This document shows positions 18,101-24,296 of a stretch of 54,901 nucleotides of DNA, one piece after another. The notes beneath the pieces were generated by a model. The model saw only the letters and a list, made by a program, of their open reading frames with translations, made no database searches and was not told the origin of the DNA. Within the stretch, counting starts at the first letter, position 1. The number at the start of each line of letters is the position of its first letter. The translations under genes were made by a program, and so were the position numbers. Source of the stretch: Nitriliruptoraceae bacterium (GTDB lineage Bacteria; Actinomycetota; Nitriliruptoria; Nitriliruptorales; Nitriliruptoraceae); contig SLHP01000076.1 in NCBI GenBank assembly GCA_007136095.1, forward strand, positions 1 through 54,901, given 5' to 3'.

Positions 18101-18781
18101 TGCGGCATGCCGGTCGGCGGCCTCAGCCTGACGCTCGAGCGGTCGTAGCTGTCGGCGCAGCTCCCGGAGGACGGTCTTCAGCTTCTCGATGTGCCCATCG
18201 ACCTGATCGAGCTTGCGCAGGGCGCGCTCACGTCGCCGGCGATGCTTGAGGATCCCGGCCGCCTCCTCGATGTAGCGGCGGCGCTCTTCGGGCTTGGCGT
18301 TGAGGATCTCGTCGAGTTGCCCCTGCCCGACGATCGTGTGCAGTTCCCGACCGAGGCCGGTGTCCGACAGCAGTTCCTGCACGTCCAGGGCGCGGACGTC
18401 CTCGCCGTTGATCTGGTAGGTCGCCTCACCGTCGGTCTGGATCGTCCGCGCGACGCGCACCTCCGAGAAGGCGCCCGCGCTGTCCGCCGTCGCGAGACCC
18501 GCGCCCGACAGGTACCCGTCGGTGTTGTCGATGACGATCTCGACGTGGGCCCGGTTGGAACGGTTGCGGGTGGGCGAACCGGCGAAGACCACGTCCGACA
18601 TGGCGCCGCCGCGGACCTTCTTCGCGGAATTGGTGCCGAGGACCCACGACAGGGCGTCGACGACGTTGGACTTGCCAGAGCCGTTCGGACCGACGATCAC
18701 CGTGATCCCGGGTTCGACCTCCAGGACCGTCCGGTCGGCGAAGGACTTGAACCCGCGCATCGAGAGTGACCTGAGGAACAC
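15110..18781 (-). CDS. smc: Chromosome segregation protein SMC
   Basis: The 1223-residue SMC ATPase forms the condensin core that organises and segregates chromosomes. The N-terminal head has RGFKSFADRTVLEVEPG and Walker A GPNGSGKSNVVDAL. Two long coiled coils (about 170-500 and 670-1030) flank the hinge near residues 510-640. The C-terminal head holds signature LSLLSGGERSLTVLAFVFAI and Walker B PFYVLDEVDAALDD. GTG at 18781 has a perfect GGAGGAA site 5 nt upstream and is preferred over the longer frame. The tail is acidic and low-complexity. The next gene downstream is ftsY, as in other actinobacteria. Confidence 0.97.
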   Translation of the reverse strand: MFLRSLSMRGFKSFADRTVLEVEPGITVIVGPNGSGKSNVVDALSWVLGTNSAKKVRGGAMSDVVFAGSPTRNRSNRAHVEIVIDNTDGYLSGAGLATADSAGAFSEVRVARTIQTDGEATYQINGEDVRALDVQELLSDTGLGRELHTIVGQGQLDEILNAKPEERRRYIEEAAGILKHRRRRERALRKLDQVDGHIEKLKTVLRELRRQLRPLERQAEAADRHAALQAELRDVKVRIAARELDRLTRLVDAEDQDDSSTGSAQAELEARRDRAQERVATLEVDLGRLGPAVEAAQTTVHGLTSLAERLRGTSDLIEAKRRHLVEYVEEPLAGRPPEELRTQADRIAEQRAERAQSLTTDREALEEASAGRREAELARRAHEQKLQAERRRRAEQRERVLRWEGEVSALRGSTASAEAELGRVTSTLSTLDNRIAEAEREVSGVQDEIHRLDTSEVELTTALEAAEAQVDERAAVEADLAARSRDLEAERASQLARAQALRAALQEADGGGAALLSGEVDGVLGPVADHVRVAGGHDGAVAAALGPLGEAVVVTTSERARRAVAWLREVEAGTAIVLAARQDRRAAAPIDDDLRERLDAAGARPVAELLEPAGDGEADAGVTAALRQVLARTYVVPDWDTAVLLHGREVDLTFVTPQGDLAGPHGFRAGGTDERSSVLTATAADQAEARANELAADLERIATEREAAAAALQEARRELKGATERINESDARITGAAERLARLNKELHSLTTQREVVAAQKEELDEVLERDRVALSELHGRGPADDPDDIEDGPDELASDLDDRVEVAREHELNARVTLERTSEQVRHLEAQETALRGEADEVEAALAQAARRREARRLGIERCGELAIVAREALDALQQASAEAATERDGLQAQVVARRAELAEARDDLAEVVAQLDELREHRHASQMRRADVTSRLESLQGRLRSELSLTPDEVRADHPDAGSYDADELAEREDVLVRKIGLLGRVNPLALEEFKALEERHAFLSDQLDDLRRSKRDLAEIVDAVDDRIRAVFKAAFDDVAREFELTFETVFPGGHGRLVLTGSDDLLTAGIEVEARPPGKKVTRLSLLSGGERSLTVLAFVFAIFRARPSPFYVLDEVDAALDDVNLQRLLKVIRSFRGHAQIILVTHQKRSMEIADVLYGITMGPDAVTKVVAERLRDQAAKSQQLEERASDDPTEALEDPSDDPDGAGASAEAPSPVG

Positions 18782-18987
18782 GCTTCCTCCACAGGGCGCA
18801 CGGCGCATCGACGACGGGGACGGGTGCGGTCAGCGTGATGCAGGCCCGCGTTCTGGCGGCAACGCCACCGACGCACGGACGCACGCCACCGAGCCCGCAG
18901 CCTAGCGATGCCGACGGCCACCTCGCCCGTGCACACGATGTCGCGGTCCGGGGCAAGGGTCCAAGGTTCCCGGAACCGGCGGCGCGG

Positions 18988-19161
18988 TCAGCTGTGGGCG
19001 GGTTCCCGGTCCTCGGCGGCCGCCTGACGACGGTCACGGGCGGCTTCCGCCTCGGCGAGCGCACGTTCGAGGTCCGCGACACGCTGACGCAGCGCGCGCA
19101 CCTCGTCGAGGAGTTCCAGGCTCGCTGGTGCGACATGGGAACCCATCAGGGCCTTGCCCAT
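18988..19161 (-). CDS. Short coiled-coil protein upstream of smc (57 aa)
   Basis: An ATG at 19161 with a GGGAGG ribosome-binding site 7 nt upstream opens a 57-residue frame ending at a TGA 206 bp before the smc start. MGKALMGSHVAPAS is followed by a regular heptad stretch (LELLDEVRALRQRVADLER, then ALAEAEAARDRRQAAAED). No database family can be named with confidence; short actinobacterial proteins with this MGKAL...LxxEVRxLRxRVxDLE layout may exist. The strong ribosome-binding site and the coiled-coil pattern argue that it is real. Its position upstream of smc suggests a chromosome- or division-related partner, which is only inference. Confidence 0.7.
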   Translation of the reverse strand: MGKALMGSHVAPASLELLDEVRALRQRVADLERALAEAEAARDRRQAAAEDREPAHS

Positions 19162-19493
19162 CGTGGTGCCTCCCTCTCGTTCATCCGCTCGTTCTTCAGC
19201 CCGTTGGCTGCAGCTCGTTCGTCAGACCGGTCCGCAGCAGACGCCGGTCCGCTGCTCCGATCGGTTCTGGTTCGAGCGGTACGGGTCTGGACAGCTGGGG
19301 TTCGATCGCCTCTGGCGCGGTCGGCGGTGCCACGGCCGCCCTCGCGTTTCGAGCATCCTTCACAGCGAACCCGCCCGGCATGACGACGCCGCGCGCCTCA
19401 TTGGCTTCGACCATACCGCAGCGCACAGCACGTCGTCCACCGACCTTCGGCCCGATCCGGGATACCCGGCGTGGACCCGCCGCCCCCGTGACG
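19162..19493. other. 332-bp gap between the coiled-coil gene and acyP
   Basis: No recognisable gene lies here. It contains one minus-strand frame of uncertain reality (19196-19414, listed separately). No repeat, strong hairpin or RNA gene is visible. Confidence 0.5.
19196..19414 (-). CDS. Possible small Pro/Ala-rich ORF (72 aa)
   Basis: The frame from ATG 19414 to a TGA at 19196 encodes MVEANEARGVVMPGGFAVKD followed by a proline/alanine-rich, probably disordered tail ending LLRTGLTNELQPTG. There is no good ribosome-binding site, and third-codon-position GC (about 74% by hand count) is low for this genome. It may be a chance frame; it is listed because the segment otherwise has no explanation. 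Confidence 0.25.
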   Translation of the reverse strand: MVEANEARGVVMPGGFAVKDARNARAAVAPPTAPEAIEPQLSRPVPLEPEPIGAADRRLLRTGLTNELQPTG

Positions 19494-19778
19494 TCAACCG
19501 GAGCGGATCTCGAAGCGGTGGTGACCGGCCGGCTCCACGTCAGCGCCCTCGACCTCCGCGACCCGCGCCGCCGGTGGACCTCCGCCGACGATCCAGTCCT
19601 CGACCGCCCGGACGTCGTCGGCGGCCCCCTCCAGCCACACCTCCACCGTGCCGTCCGGCCGGTTGGCCGCCCAGCCGACGACGGAGCGCTGCTTGGCCCG
19701 CTGCCGGGTCGACGCCCGGAAGAACACACCCTGGACCTGACCACTGACGGTCAGGTGTCTCGCGACGTGATCCACCAT
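19494..19778 (-). CDS. acyP: Acylphosphatase
   Basis: This 94-residue enzyme hydrolyses acyl phosphates such as carbamoyl phosphate or 1,3-bisphosphoglycerate. The family signature is VSGQVQGVFFRASTRQRA, in which Arg of FFRA binds the phosphate; GWAANRPDGTVEVWLEGA contains the catalytic Asn. The start may be ATG 19778 or a TTG at 19787; the latter has the better-spaced GAGGG, so the N-terminus is uncertain by three residues. The acyP-smc neighbourhood is conserved in mycobacteria. Confidence 0.93.
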   Translation of the reverse strand: MVDHVARHLTVSGQVQGVFFRASTRQRAKQRSVVGWAANRPDGTVEVWLEGAADDVRAVEDWIVGGGPPAARVAEVEGADVEPAGHHRFEIRSG

Positions 19779-19802
19779 CTCCCCCAACGATCCACCCTCG
19801 GG

Positions 19803-20648
19803 TCAGATCATGCACTGCTCGCAGTGGTAGGTGTAGATGCCCTTCTTGATCCGCGTCCGCACGATCGGCTTGCGGCACCGGGAGCAGGGCAGTCCGGCCC
19901 GGCCGTAGACCCGGAGGTGATCGGCAGCCTCACCGTCGTCGTCGATGGCCGCGTCCGCCTCGGTATCGTCCAGCGAGGATCCGGCCGCCTTCATCGCCAG
20001 GACGATGACCTCCTGCATGGCGCGGTACAGCCGTCGGATCTCCTGGGTGGACAGTGAGGCCGAGCCGTGATCGTGGCGGAGACCCGCCTCCCAGAGGATC
20101 TCGTCGCTGTAGACGGGCCCGAGCCCCGCGATGCGGGTCGGGTCGGTCAGCACGAGCTTCAACGGTCCTGCGGCGTCGGCCAGGAACCGGCCGAACTCCA
20201 TCCAGGTGGGGTTGTCGTCCAGGGGATCGAGCGCATCCGGCGAGACCCCGGCGGCCTCGAGGGCCGTCTCGGTCGCGACGACCCCGGTGTGGATCGACGG
20301 GTCGTTGCCCGGCTCCGAGAGGTGGATCGCACCACCGATCGTGAAGGTCACAACCAGGTGGGTGTCGGGACCCGCCTGCTCGGTCGCGGTCTGCCGGTGG
20401 AGGGAGCCGTGTTCCCCCGCATCGATCACCCAGGTCTGGTCCTCATCGAGATCCAGGAAGATGACCGTCCCGCGCCGCCTGGCCGCCTCGACCTTGCGCC
20501 CTTCGAGCGCCTTGACGAGTTCGGGCCGGTTGCGGTGGAACGGCCGCACGATGCTGGGCGTCTCGACGATGACGTCCTTGATGCGCTTGCCGACGACCTC
20601 TTTCTCCAGGTCACGGCGCAGCACCTCTACCTCGGGGAGTTCGAGCAC
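19803..20648 (-). CDS. Fpg/MutM-like protein lacking the catalytic residues
   Basis: The 281-residue protein aligns over its length with formamidopyrimidine-DNA glycosylase: LELPEVEVLRRDLEKEVVG at the start, PTRIAGLG-VYSDEILWEAG in the middle and a C-terminal zinc finger (Cys255, 258, 276, 279). It sits in the place of fpg between acyP and rnc. Key positions are changed. The obligatory Pro after Met is Leu2 (codon CTC). The hairpin lysine of RRGK is Thr61. The intercalating Met of HLGMSG is Glu79 (DAGEHG). The DNA-contacting Asn of GLGNIYSDE is Pro178, and the zinc-finger Arg is absent (KKGIYTYHC). Glu3 is kept. It may bind DNA without cutting, or use another chemistry. The start is GTG 20648; no in-frame alternative restores the proline. 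Confidence 0.88.
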   Translation of the reverse strand: MLELPEVEVLRRDLEKEVVGKRIKDVIVETPSIVRPFHRNRPELVKALEGRKVEAARRRGTVIFLDLDEDQTWVIDAGEHGSLHRQTATEQAGPDTHLVVTFTIGGAIHLSEPGNDPSIHTGVVATETALEAAGVSPDALDPLDDNPTWMEFGRFLADAAGPLKLVLTDPTRIAGLGPVYSDEILWEAGLRHDHGSASLSTQEIRRLYRAMQEVIVLAMKAAGSSLDDTEADAAIDDDGEAADHLRVYGRAGLPCSRCRKPIVRTRIKKGIYTYHCEQCMI

Positions 20649-20807
20649 CGGGTGCGGCCTTCCAGACGTGTACGACAGGGCGTGATCGACAGGGTGTGCG
20701 TTGCGGGACGCGAGCCACGGGCGTGACCGTGGATCGGACCGCCGTCCAAACTAGCCGACGGCCCCTCATCGGCGGGTGCCGACGGTCACCCACGGCCCGG
20801 ATCGCGA

Positions 20808-21539
20808 TCAGACGGCGTCCGGCGTGCCGGTCGCGGCATCGTCGAACAGCCGGTGTGCTTCCCGGGCCGCGCGTTGTTCCGCCTCCTTCTTGCTGCGACC
20901 CTCACCCCGACCGGCGATCGCTCCATCGATGGTGACGATCGCGGTGAAGGTCTTGGCATGGTCCGGGCCGGTGTCGGTCAACTCGTAGCGGGGCAGGACC
21001 TCGAAGCTGGCGGCCGACAGCTCCTGCAGGCTCGTCTTGAAGTCCAGCGCCGCGTGGCTGGCGGCGACCTCGACCAGGCGTTCGGCGAACAGCCGTTCCA
21101 CCAGGTCGTAGGCCGTGGCGAACCCCTGATCGACGTAGACGGCACCGATCACCGCCTCGAGCGTGTCCGCGAGGATCGAATCCTTGTCCGCGCCACCCGA
21201 TGCCGACTCACCCCGGCCGAGCCGGATGAAGCGGCCAAGCGACAGTCCCCGGGCGACCTGGGCGAGGGATTCGGCGCGGACCGCGGCGGCGCGCAGTTTC
21301 GCCAGTCGCCCCTCCTGCTCGTCCGGGTGCGAACTGTAGATCTCGTCGGTCACCACGAGCCCGAGCACGGCGTCGCCCAGGAACTCGAGGCGCTCGTTCG
21401 TCGGACGACCGCCCTGCTCGAAGGCCCAGGACCGGTGGGTCAGGGCCAACTCGAGCAGGTCGATGTCATCGAGGTGCACGTCGAGCCGGGCCGCGAGCTC
21501 CGCAGCCGTCGGAGAGGAACCCGCCGCGAGGTCAGCCAC
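20808..21539 (-). CDS. rnc: Ribonuclease III
   Basis: The 243-residue enzyme cuts double-stranded RNA, processing rRNA precursors. The catalytic domain has the signature [21 protein letters not shown] and, later, [16 protein letters not shown] with the metal-binding Asp and Glu. The C-terminal double-stranded RNA-binding domain runs from [10 protein letters not shown] to [22 protein letters not shown] 21539 is the likely start: it follows the rpmF stop by 14 bp, and upstream codons only read through rpmF out of frame. yceD, rpmF and rnc form one operon. Confidence 0.95.
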   Translation of the reverse strand: MADLAAGSSPTAAELAARLDVHLDDIDLLELALTHRSWAFEQGGRPTNERLEFLGDAVLGLVVTDEIYSSHPDEQEGRLAKLRAAAVRAESLAQVARGLSLGRFIRLGRGESASGGADKDSILADTLEAVIGAVYVDQGFATAYDLVERLFAERLVEVAASHAALDFKTSLQELSAASFEVLPRYELTDTGPDHAKTFTAIVTIDGAIAGRGEGRSKKEAEQRAAREAHRLFDDAATGTPDAV

Positions 21540-21553
21540 GCCCGCAACCGATG

Positions 21554-21733
21554 TCAGTCGACCTCGACGACGGTGCGGCCGGCGTAGGTCCCACAGGTCG
21601 CACAGACGGTGTGGGGCCGCGTCGGCGCCTTGCAGCGCGGACAGGTCGCGTACGTGGGCGCCTTGAGCTTGGCCCACTGCGCCTTGCGGTGACGGGTGCG
21701 CGAGCGCGACATCTTGCGCTTCGGGACGGCCAT
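21554..21733 (-). CDS. rpmF: 50S ribosomal protein L32 (bL32)
   Basis: The 59-residue protein begins [20 protein letters not shown], the L32 signature, and carries two Cys pairs (CPRC and CATC) of a zinc ribbon before the end [10 protein letters not shown]. Because the zinc ligands are present it is the C+ form. It lies between yceD and rnc, the conserved order in many bacteria. Confidence 0.97.
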   Translation of the reverse strand: MAVPKRKMSRSRTRHRKAQWAKLKAPTYATCPRCKAPTRPHTVCATCGTYAGRTVVEVD

Positions 21734-21799
21734 CGTGAACTCCTTGCTGACAGGTGACGTTGCCTCGCGGGGTCGCGGGGAACGCAGATCGGGTGGTGA

Positions 21800-22345
21800 T
21801 CAGTCGGGCGGAAGGTCGAGGTCGGCGAGGGCCGACCACCGGGGGTCGACCGGGTCGCGATCGGCATGACCGCAGTCGGTGACGTTGCGATCCGTGCCGC
21901 AGGTCGGGCACAGCCCCTGACAGTCCTCCCGGCACAGGATACGCAGCGGGAGCCCGAGCAGCAGCGCGTCACGCACCATCGTCGACAGGTCGATCGCGGT
22001 CGCCGCGTCGAGCAGGTCGTAGCCGGGTTCGTCGTCCGCATCATCCTCACGCTTGGCGGGGTCGATGAACAGCTCGACCACGTGGACCTCGTGGCTGCGA
22101 CGCTGCGTCACGAGGCACCGGCCGCAGGGCAGGTCGAGCGTGAACCCGAGCGTTCCCCGGACGAGGATCCCGTCCACGACGCTGTCGAGGTGGAGATCGA
22201 GGACGACGGGATCGACCAGTGCCCCATCGGCCGTTCCCCACGGGTCTGTCCCGAACGCGTCCGCGTCCACGGCATCACGCAGCGACCGGCTGGCGCCGGG
22301 CTGGTCGACGATGTCGGTGATGGGAACGCGCACGGTGGAACTCAC
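21800..22345 (-). CDS. yceD: YceD/DUF177 family protein
   Basis: The 181-residue protein belongs to the YceD/DUF177 family encoded upstream of rpmF; homologues are linked to 23S rRNA maturation. The diagnostic cysteines are CGRCL in the middle and [13 protein letters not shown] near the end, which may bind metal. Start ATG 22345 follows a leader of about 178 nt from a candidate promoter (TAGTCT, minus strand 22535 to 22530). The 260-bp gap upstream holds no gene. Confidence 0.9.
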   Translation of the reverse strand: MSSTVRVPITDIVDQPGASRSLRDAVDADAFGTDPWGTADGALVDPVVLDLHLDSVVDGILVRGTLGFTLDLPCGRCLVTQRRSHEVHVVELFIDPAKREDDADDEPGYDLLDAATAIDLSTMVRDALLLGLPLRILCREDCQGLCPTCGTDRNVTDCGHADRDPVDPRWSALADLDLPPD

Positions 22346-22605
22346 AGGCAGACGGGGGCGTGATCAGGATCTCGTCGGCGCACCCTGCGGACGCACACGG
22401 TCACGGACGTGGATCGAGGGTGTCGCGGGCGGGCGAACCCACGGTGCCGGCGGTGACCGATCGGACGTGTGGGGCCGGATGCCGAGGTGGCCCGGTGCCG
22501 CCCGCCAGGTGCCCTGACGAAGGCATGAGACTACCACAGACCACTGCGGTGACACCCCGCCGTTCGCATGCTCCACGGCTGCGGAGCGTGTGCCGCACCG
22601 CCAGC

Positions 22606-23139
22606 TCAGGCGTCGGCCGGGTCGTCCTCTTCGGTGGCGGCGAGCATCTCGTCGGCCAGCTCGTCCGCATCCATCGAACCGCGCAGCTTGGCCCGACCCC
22701 GCTCGACCGCGGACAGGGTCTTGGACAGCACCACCTCGAAGTTGGCGAGTTTGGCATCGACGTAGTCCTCGGCCTCCAGACGGATCTGGCGACCGCGCTC
22801 GCGTGCGTCCTCGAGGATGCGCTCGGCCTCGAGTTTGGCGGTCCGTACGACCTCCTGCTCGGAGACGAGGCGGTCCTGTTCGGCCTGCGCATCGGCGACC
22901 AGCCGATCCGCATCGGTCTGCGCCCGCTCGAGGATCTCGTCGCGCTCACGGATCACCCAGCGCGCCTGGGTCAGCTCTTCGGGCAGCGTCGCACGCAGAT
23001 CCTGCACGAGCCCGTCGATGTCGGCTCGATTGAGCATGATCGACGCGGACAGCGGGACCGCCTTGGCCCCGCCGACGAGCTGTTCGAGTTCATGCAGGGT
23101 GGCCTCCACATCCAGAGGCACGCCGCGTTGGTCGGACAT
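22606..23139 (-). CDS. sepIVA: SepIVA-like DivIVA-family coiled-coil protein
   Basis: The 177-residue protein has a short N-terminal region (DVEATLHELEQLVGGAKAVP) followed by a long coiled coil from about residue 55 to 150, rich in Glu/Arg/Ala (WVIRERDEILERAQTDADRL, EQEVVRTAKLEAERILEDAR). In Mycobacterium the gene at this place, between yceD/rnc and coaD/rsmD, is the septation factor SepIVA (Rv2927c), which localises to septum and intracellular membrane domain. Length (mycobacterial protein about 245 aa) and low sequence identity make the assignment rest on synteny plus architecture. A TAGGCT element 23200 to 23195 gives a leader near 50 nt. Confidence 0.75.
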   Translation of the reverse strand: MSDQRGVPLDVEATLHELEQLVGGAKAVPLSASIMLNRADIDGLVQDLRATLPEELTQARWVIRERDEILERAQTDADRLVADAQAEQDRLVSEQEVVRTAKLEAERILEDARERGRQIRLEAEDYVDAKLANFEVVLSKTLSAVERGRAKLRGSMDADELADEMLAATEEDDPADA

Positions 23140-23241
23140 CAGACTTCCGGTCGATCGAAGGTGGGCGGTTGCGGCGTCGGTTGCCGTGACGCCGAGCCTA
23201 TCGCTCCGAAGCACCGGATCCCGGGCTCCGGAGGTGGCCGT

Positions 23242-23733
23242 TCAGGCCGGACCTGGCGCGTCAACTTTCGACCGCAGCGCGGCCTCGACCCCAGGGGGAA
23301 CGGTCCCGTCGATCGAGCCGCCGAGTCGTGCGACCTCCTTGACGAGCGAACTCGACAGGTAGGAGTGTTTCGGGCTGGTCGACATGAACACGGTCTCCAC
23401 CCCACCGATGCGATAGTTCATCTGCGCCATCTGCAACTCGTACTCGAAGTCGCTGACTGCCCGTAGCCCCTTACAGATCACGGCGATGGAACGCTCGCGA
23501 CAGAAGTCGACGAGCAGGCCACTGAACGACTCGGCACGGACGTTGTCCAGTGCGTGCGTCTCCGCGCCGATCAGCTCCAGCCGCTCCTCGATCGTGAACA
23601 TCGCCCGCTTGTTGGGGTTATCGACGACCGCGACCACGACCTCATCGAAGGTGGCTGCGGACCGCTCGATGATGTCGAGGTGCCCCATCGTGATGGGATC
23701 GAAGCTGCCGGGACAGGCCACCGCAACGCTCAC
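23242..23733 (-). CDS. coaD: Phosphopantetheine adenylyltransferase
   Basis: This 163-residue enzyme makes dephospho-CoA from 4'-phosphopantetheine and ATP. CPGSFDPITMGHLDIIERSA holds the nucleotide-binding TxGH motif (here MGH), and GLRAVSDFEYELQMAQMN and TSPKHSYLSSSLVKEVARLG are the other family blocks. The start is a GTG at 23733 overlapping the rsmD stop (GTGA), so it is translationally coupled to rsmD, a common actinobacterial pair. Confidence 0.97.
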   Translation of the reverse strand: MSVAVACPGSFDPITMGHLDIIERSAATFDEVVVAVVDNPNKRAMFTIEERLELIGAETHALDNVRAESFSGLLVDFCRERSIAVICKGLRAVSDFEYELQMAQMNYRIGGVETVFMSTSPKHSYLSSSLVKEVARLGGSIDGTVPPGVEAALRSKVDAPGPA

Positions 23734-24296
23734 GCCGGTTCCTCATCGTCGATGCGCCGCTCCGCTCGGTGCAGCGTGGTGTCACCGTAGCGCCGCGGCG
23801 TGCCGGGCAGCAGGGTCGGCGGCCAGGGCGGGGCACCGTCCCGCGAGGTGCGCTCGATGACGACGGTCGCACCCGGGGCGAGGTGGTCCACCAGGGTTTC
23901 CAGCACGGTGGCGACCTCGGCGTGCGGGTGGTGGTAGGGCGGATCGGCGAGGACCAGGCCGAACGGACCGCCGGGCAGTTCGCCCCGCAGCGCCGTGAGC
24001 ACATCCTTGGCCACGACCTCGGTCCCCGGGAGGGCGACCGTGTCGATGTTGCGCCGCAGGACGTCCAGCGCGGGGCGCGCGCGCTCCACGAAGGTCACGC
24101 TCGCCGCACCGCGGGAGAGTGCCTCCAGGCCCAGCGCCCCGGTCCCGGCGAACAGATCCAGCACGTGCGCACCCGGCACGATCGGCTGCAGCGAGGCGAA
24201 CAGCGCTTCCTTGACCCGGTCGGCCGTCGGTCGGATCTCCGCGCCCTTCGGACCCGCCAGACGCCGACCCTTGGCGGCGCCCGCCACGATCCGCAT
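23730..24296 (-). CDS. rsmD: 16S rRNA (guanine-966-N2)-methyltransferase RsmD
   Basis: The 188-residue methyltransferase modifies G966 of 16S rRNA. MRIVAGAAKGRRLAGPKG and RPTADRVKEALFASL start the protein, VLDLFAGTGALGLEALSRGA is the AdoMet motif I, and the catalytic motif is LADPPYHH. The ATG at 24296 shares its first base with the stop of the upstream peptidase (TGATG), which fixes the start. It is coupled to coaD downstream. Confidence 0.95.
   Translation of the reverse strand: MRIVAGAAKGRRLAGPKGAEIRPTADRVKEALFASLQPIVPGAHVLDLFAGTGALGLEALSRGAASVTFVERARPALDVLRRNIDTVALPGTEVVAKDVLTALRGELPGGPFGLVLADPPYHHPHAEVATVLETLVDHLAPGATVVIERTSRDGAPPWPPTLLPGTPRRYGDTTLHRAERRIDDEEPA

Noticed and set aside
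22346-22605. A structured RNA gene (such as RNase P or 4.5S RNA) in the gap between sepIVA and yceD
   Set aside because: None of the conserved cores of those RNAs could be found; the gap only shows a candidate promoter for the yceD operon.
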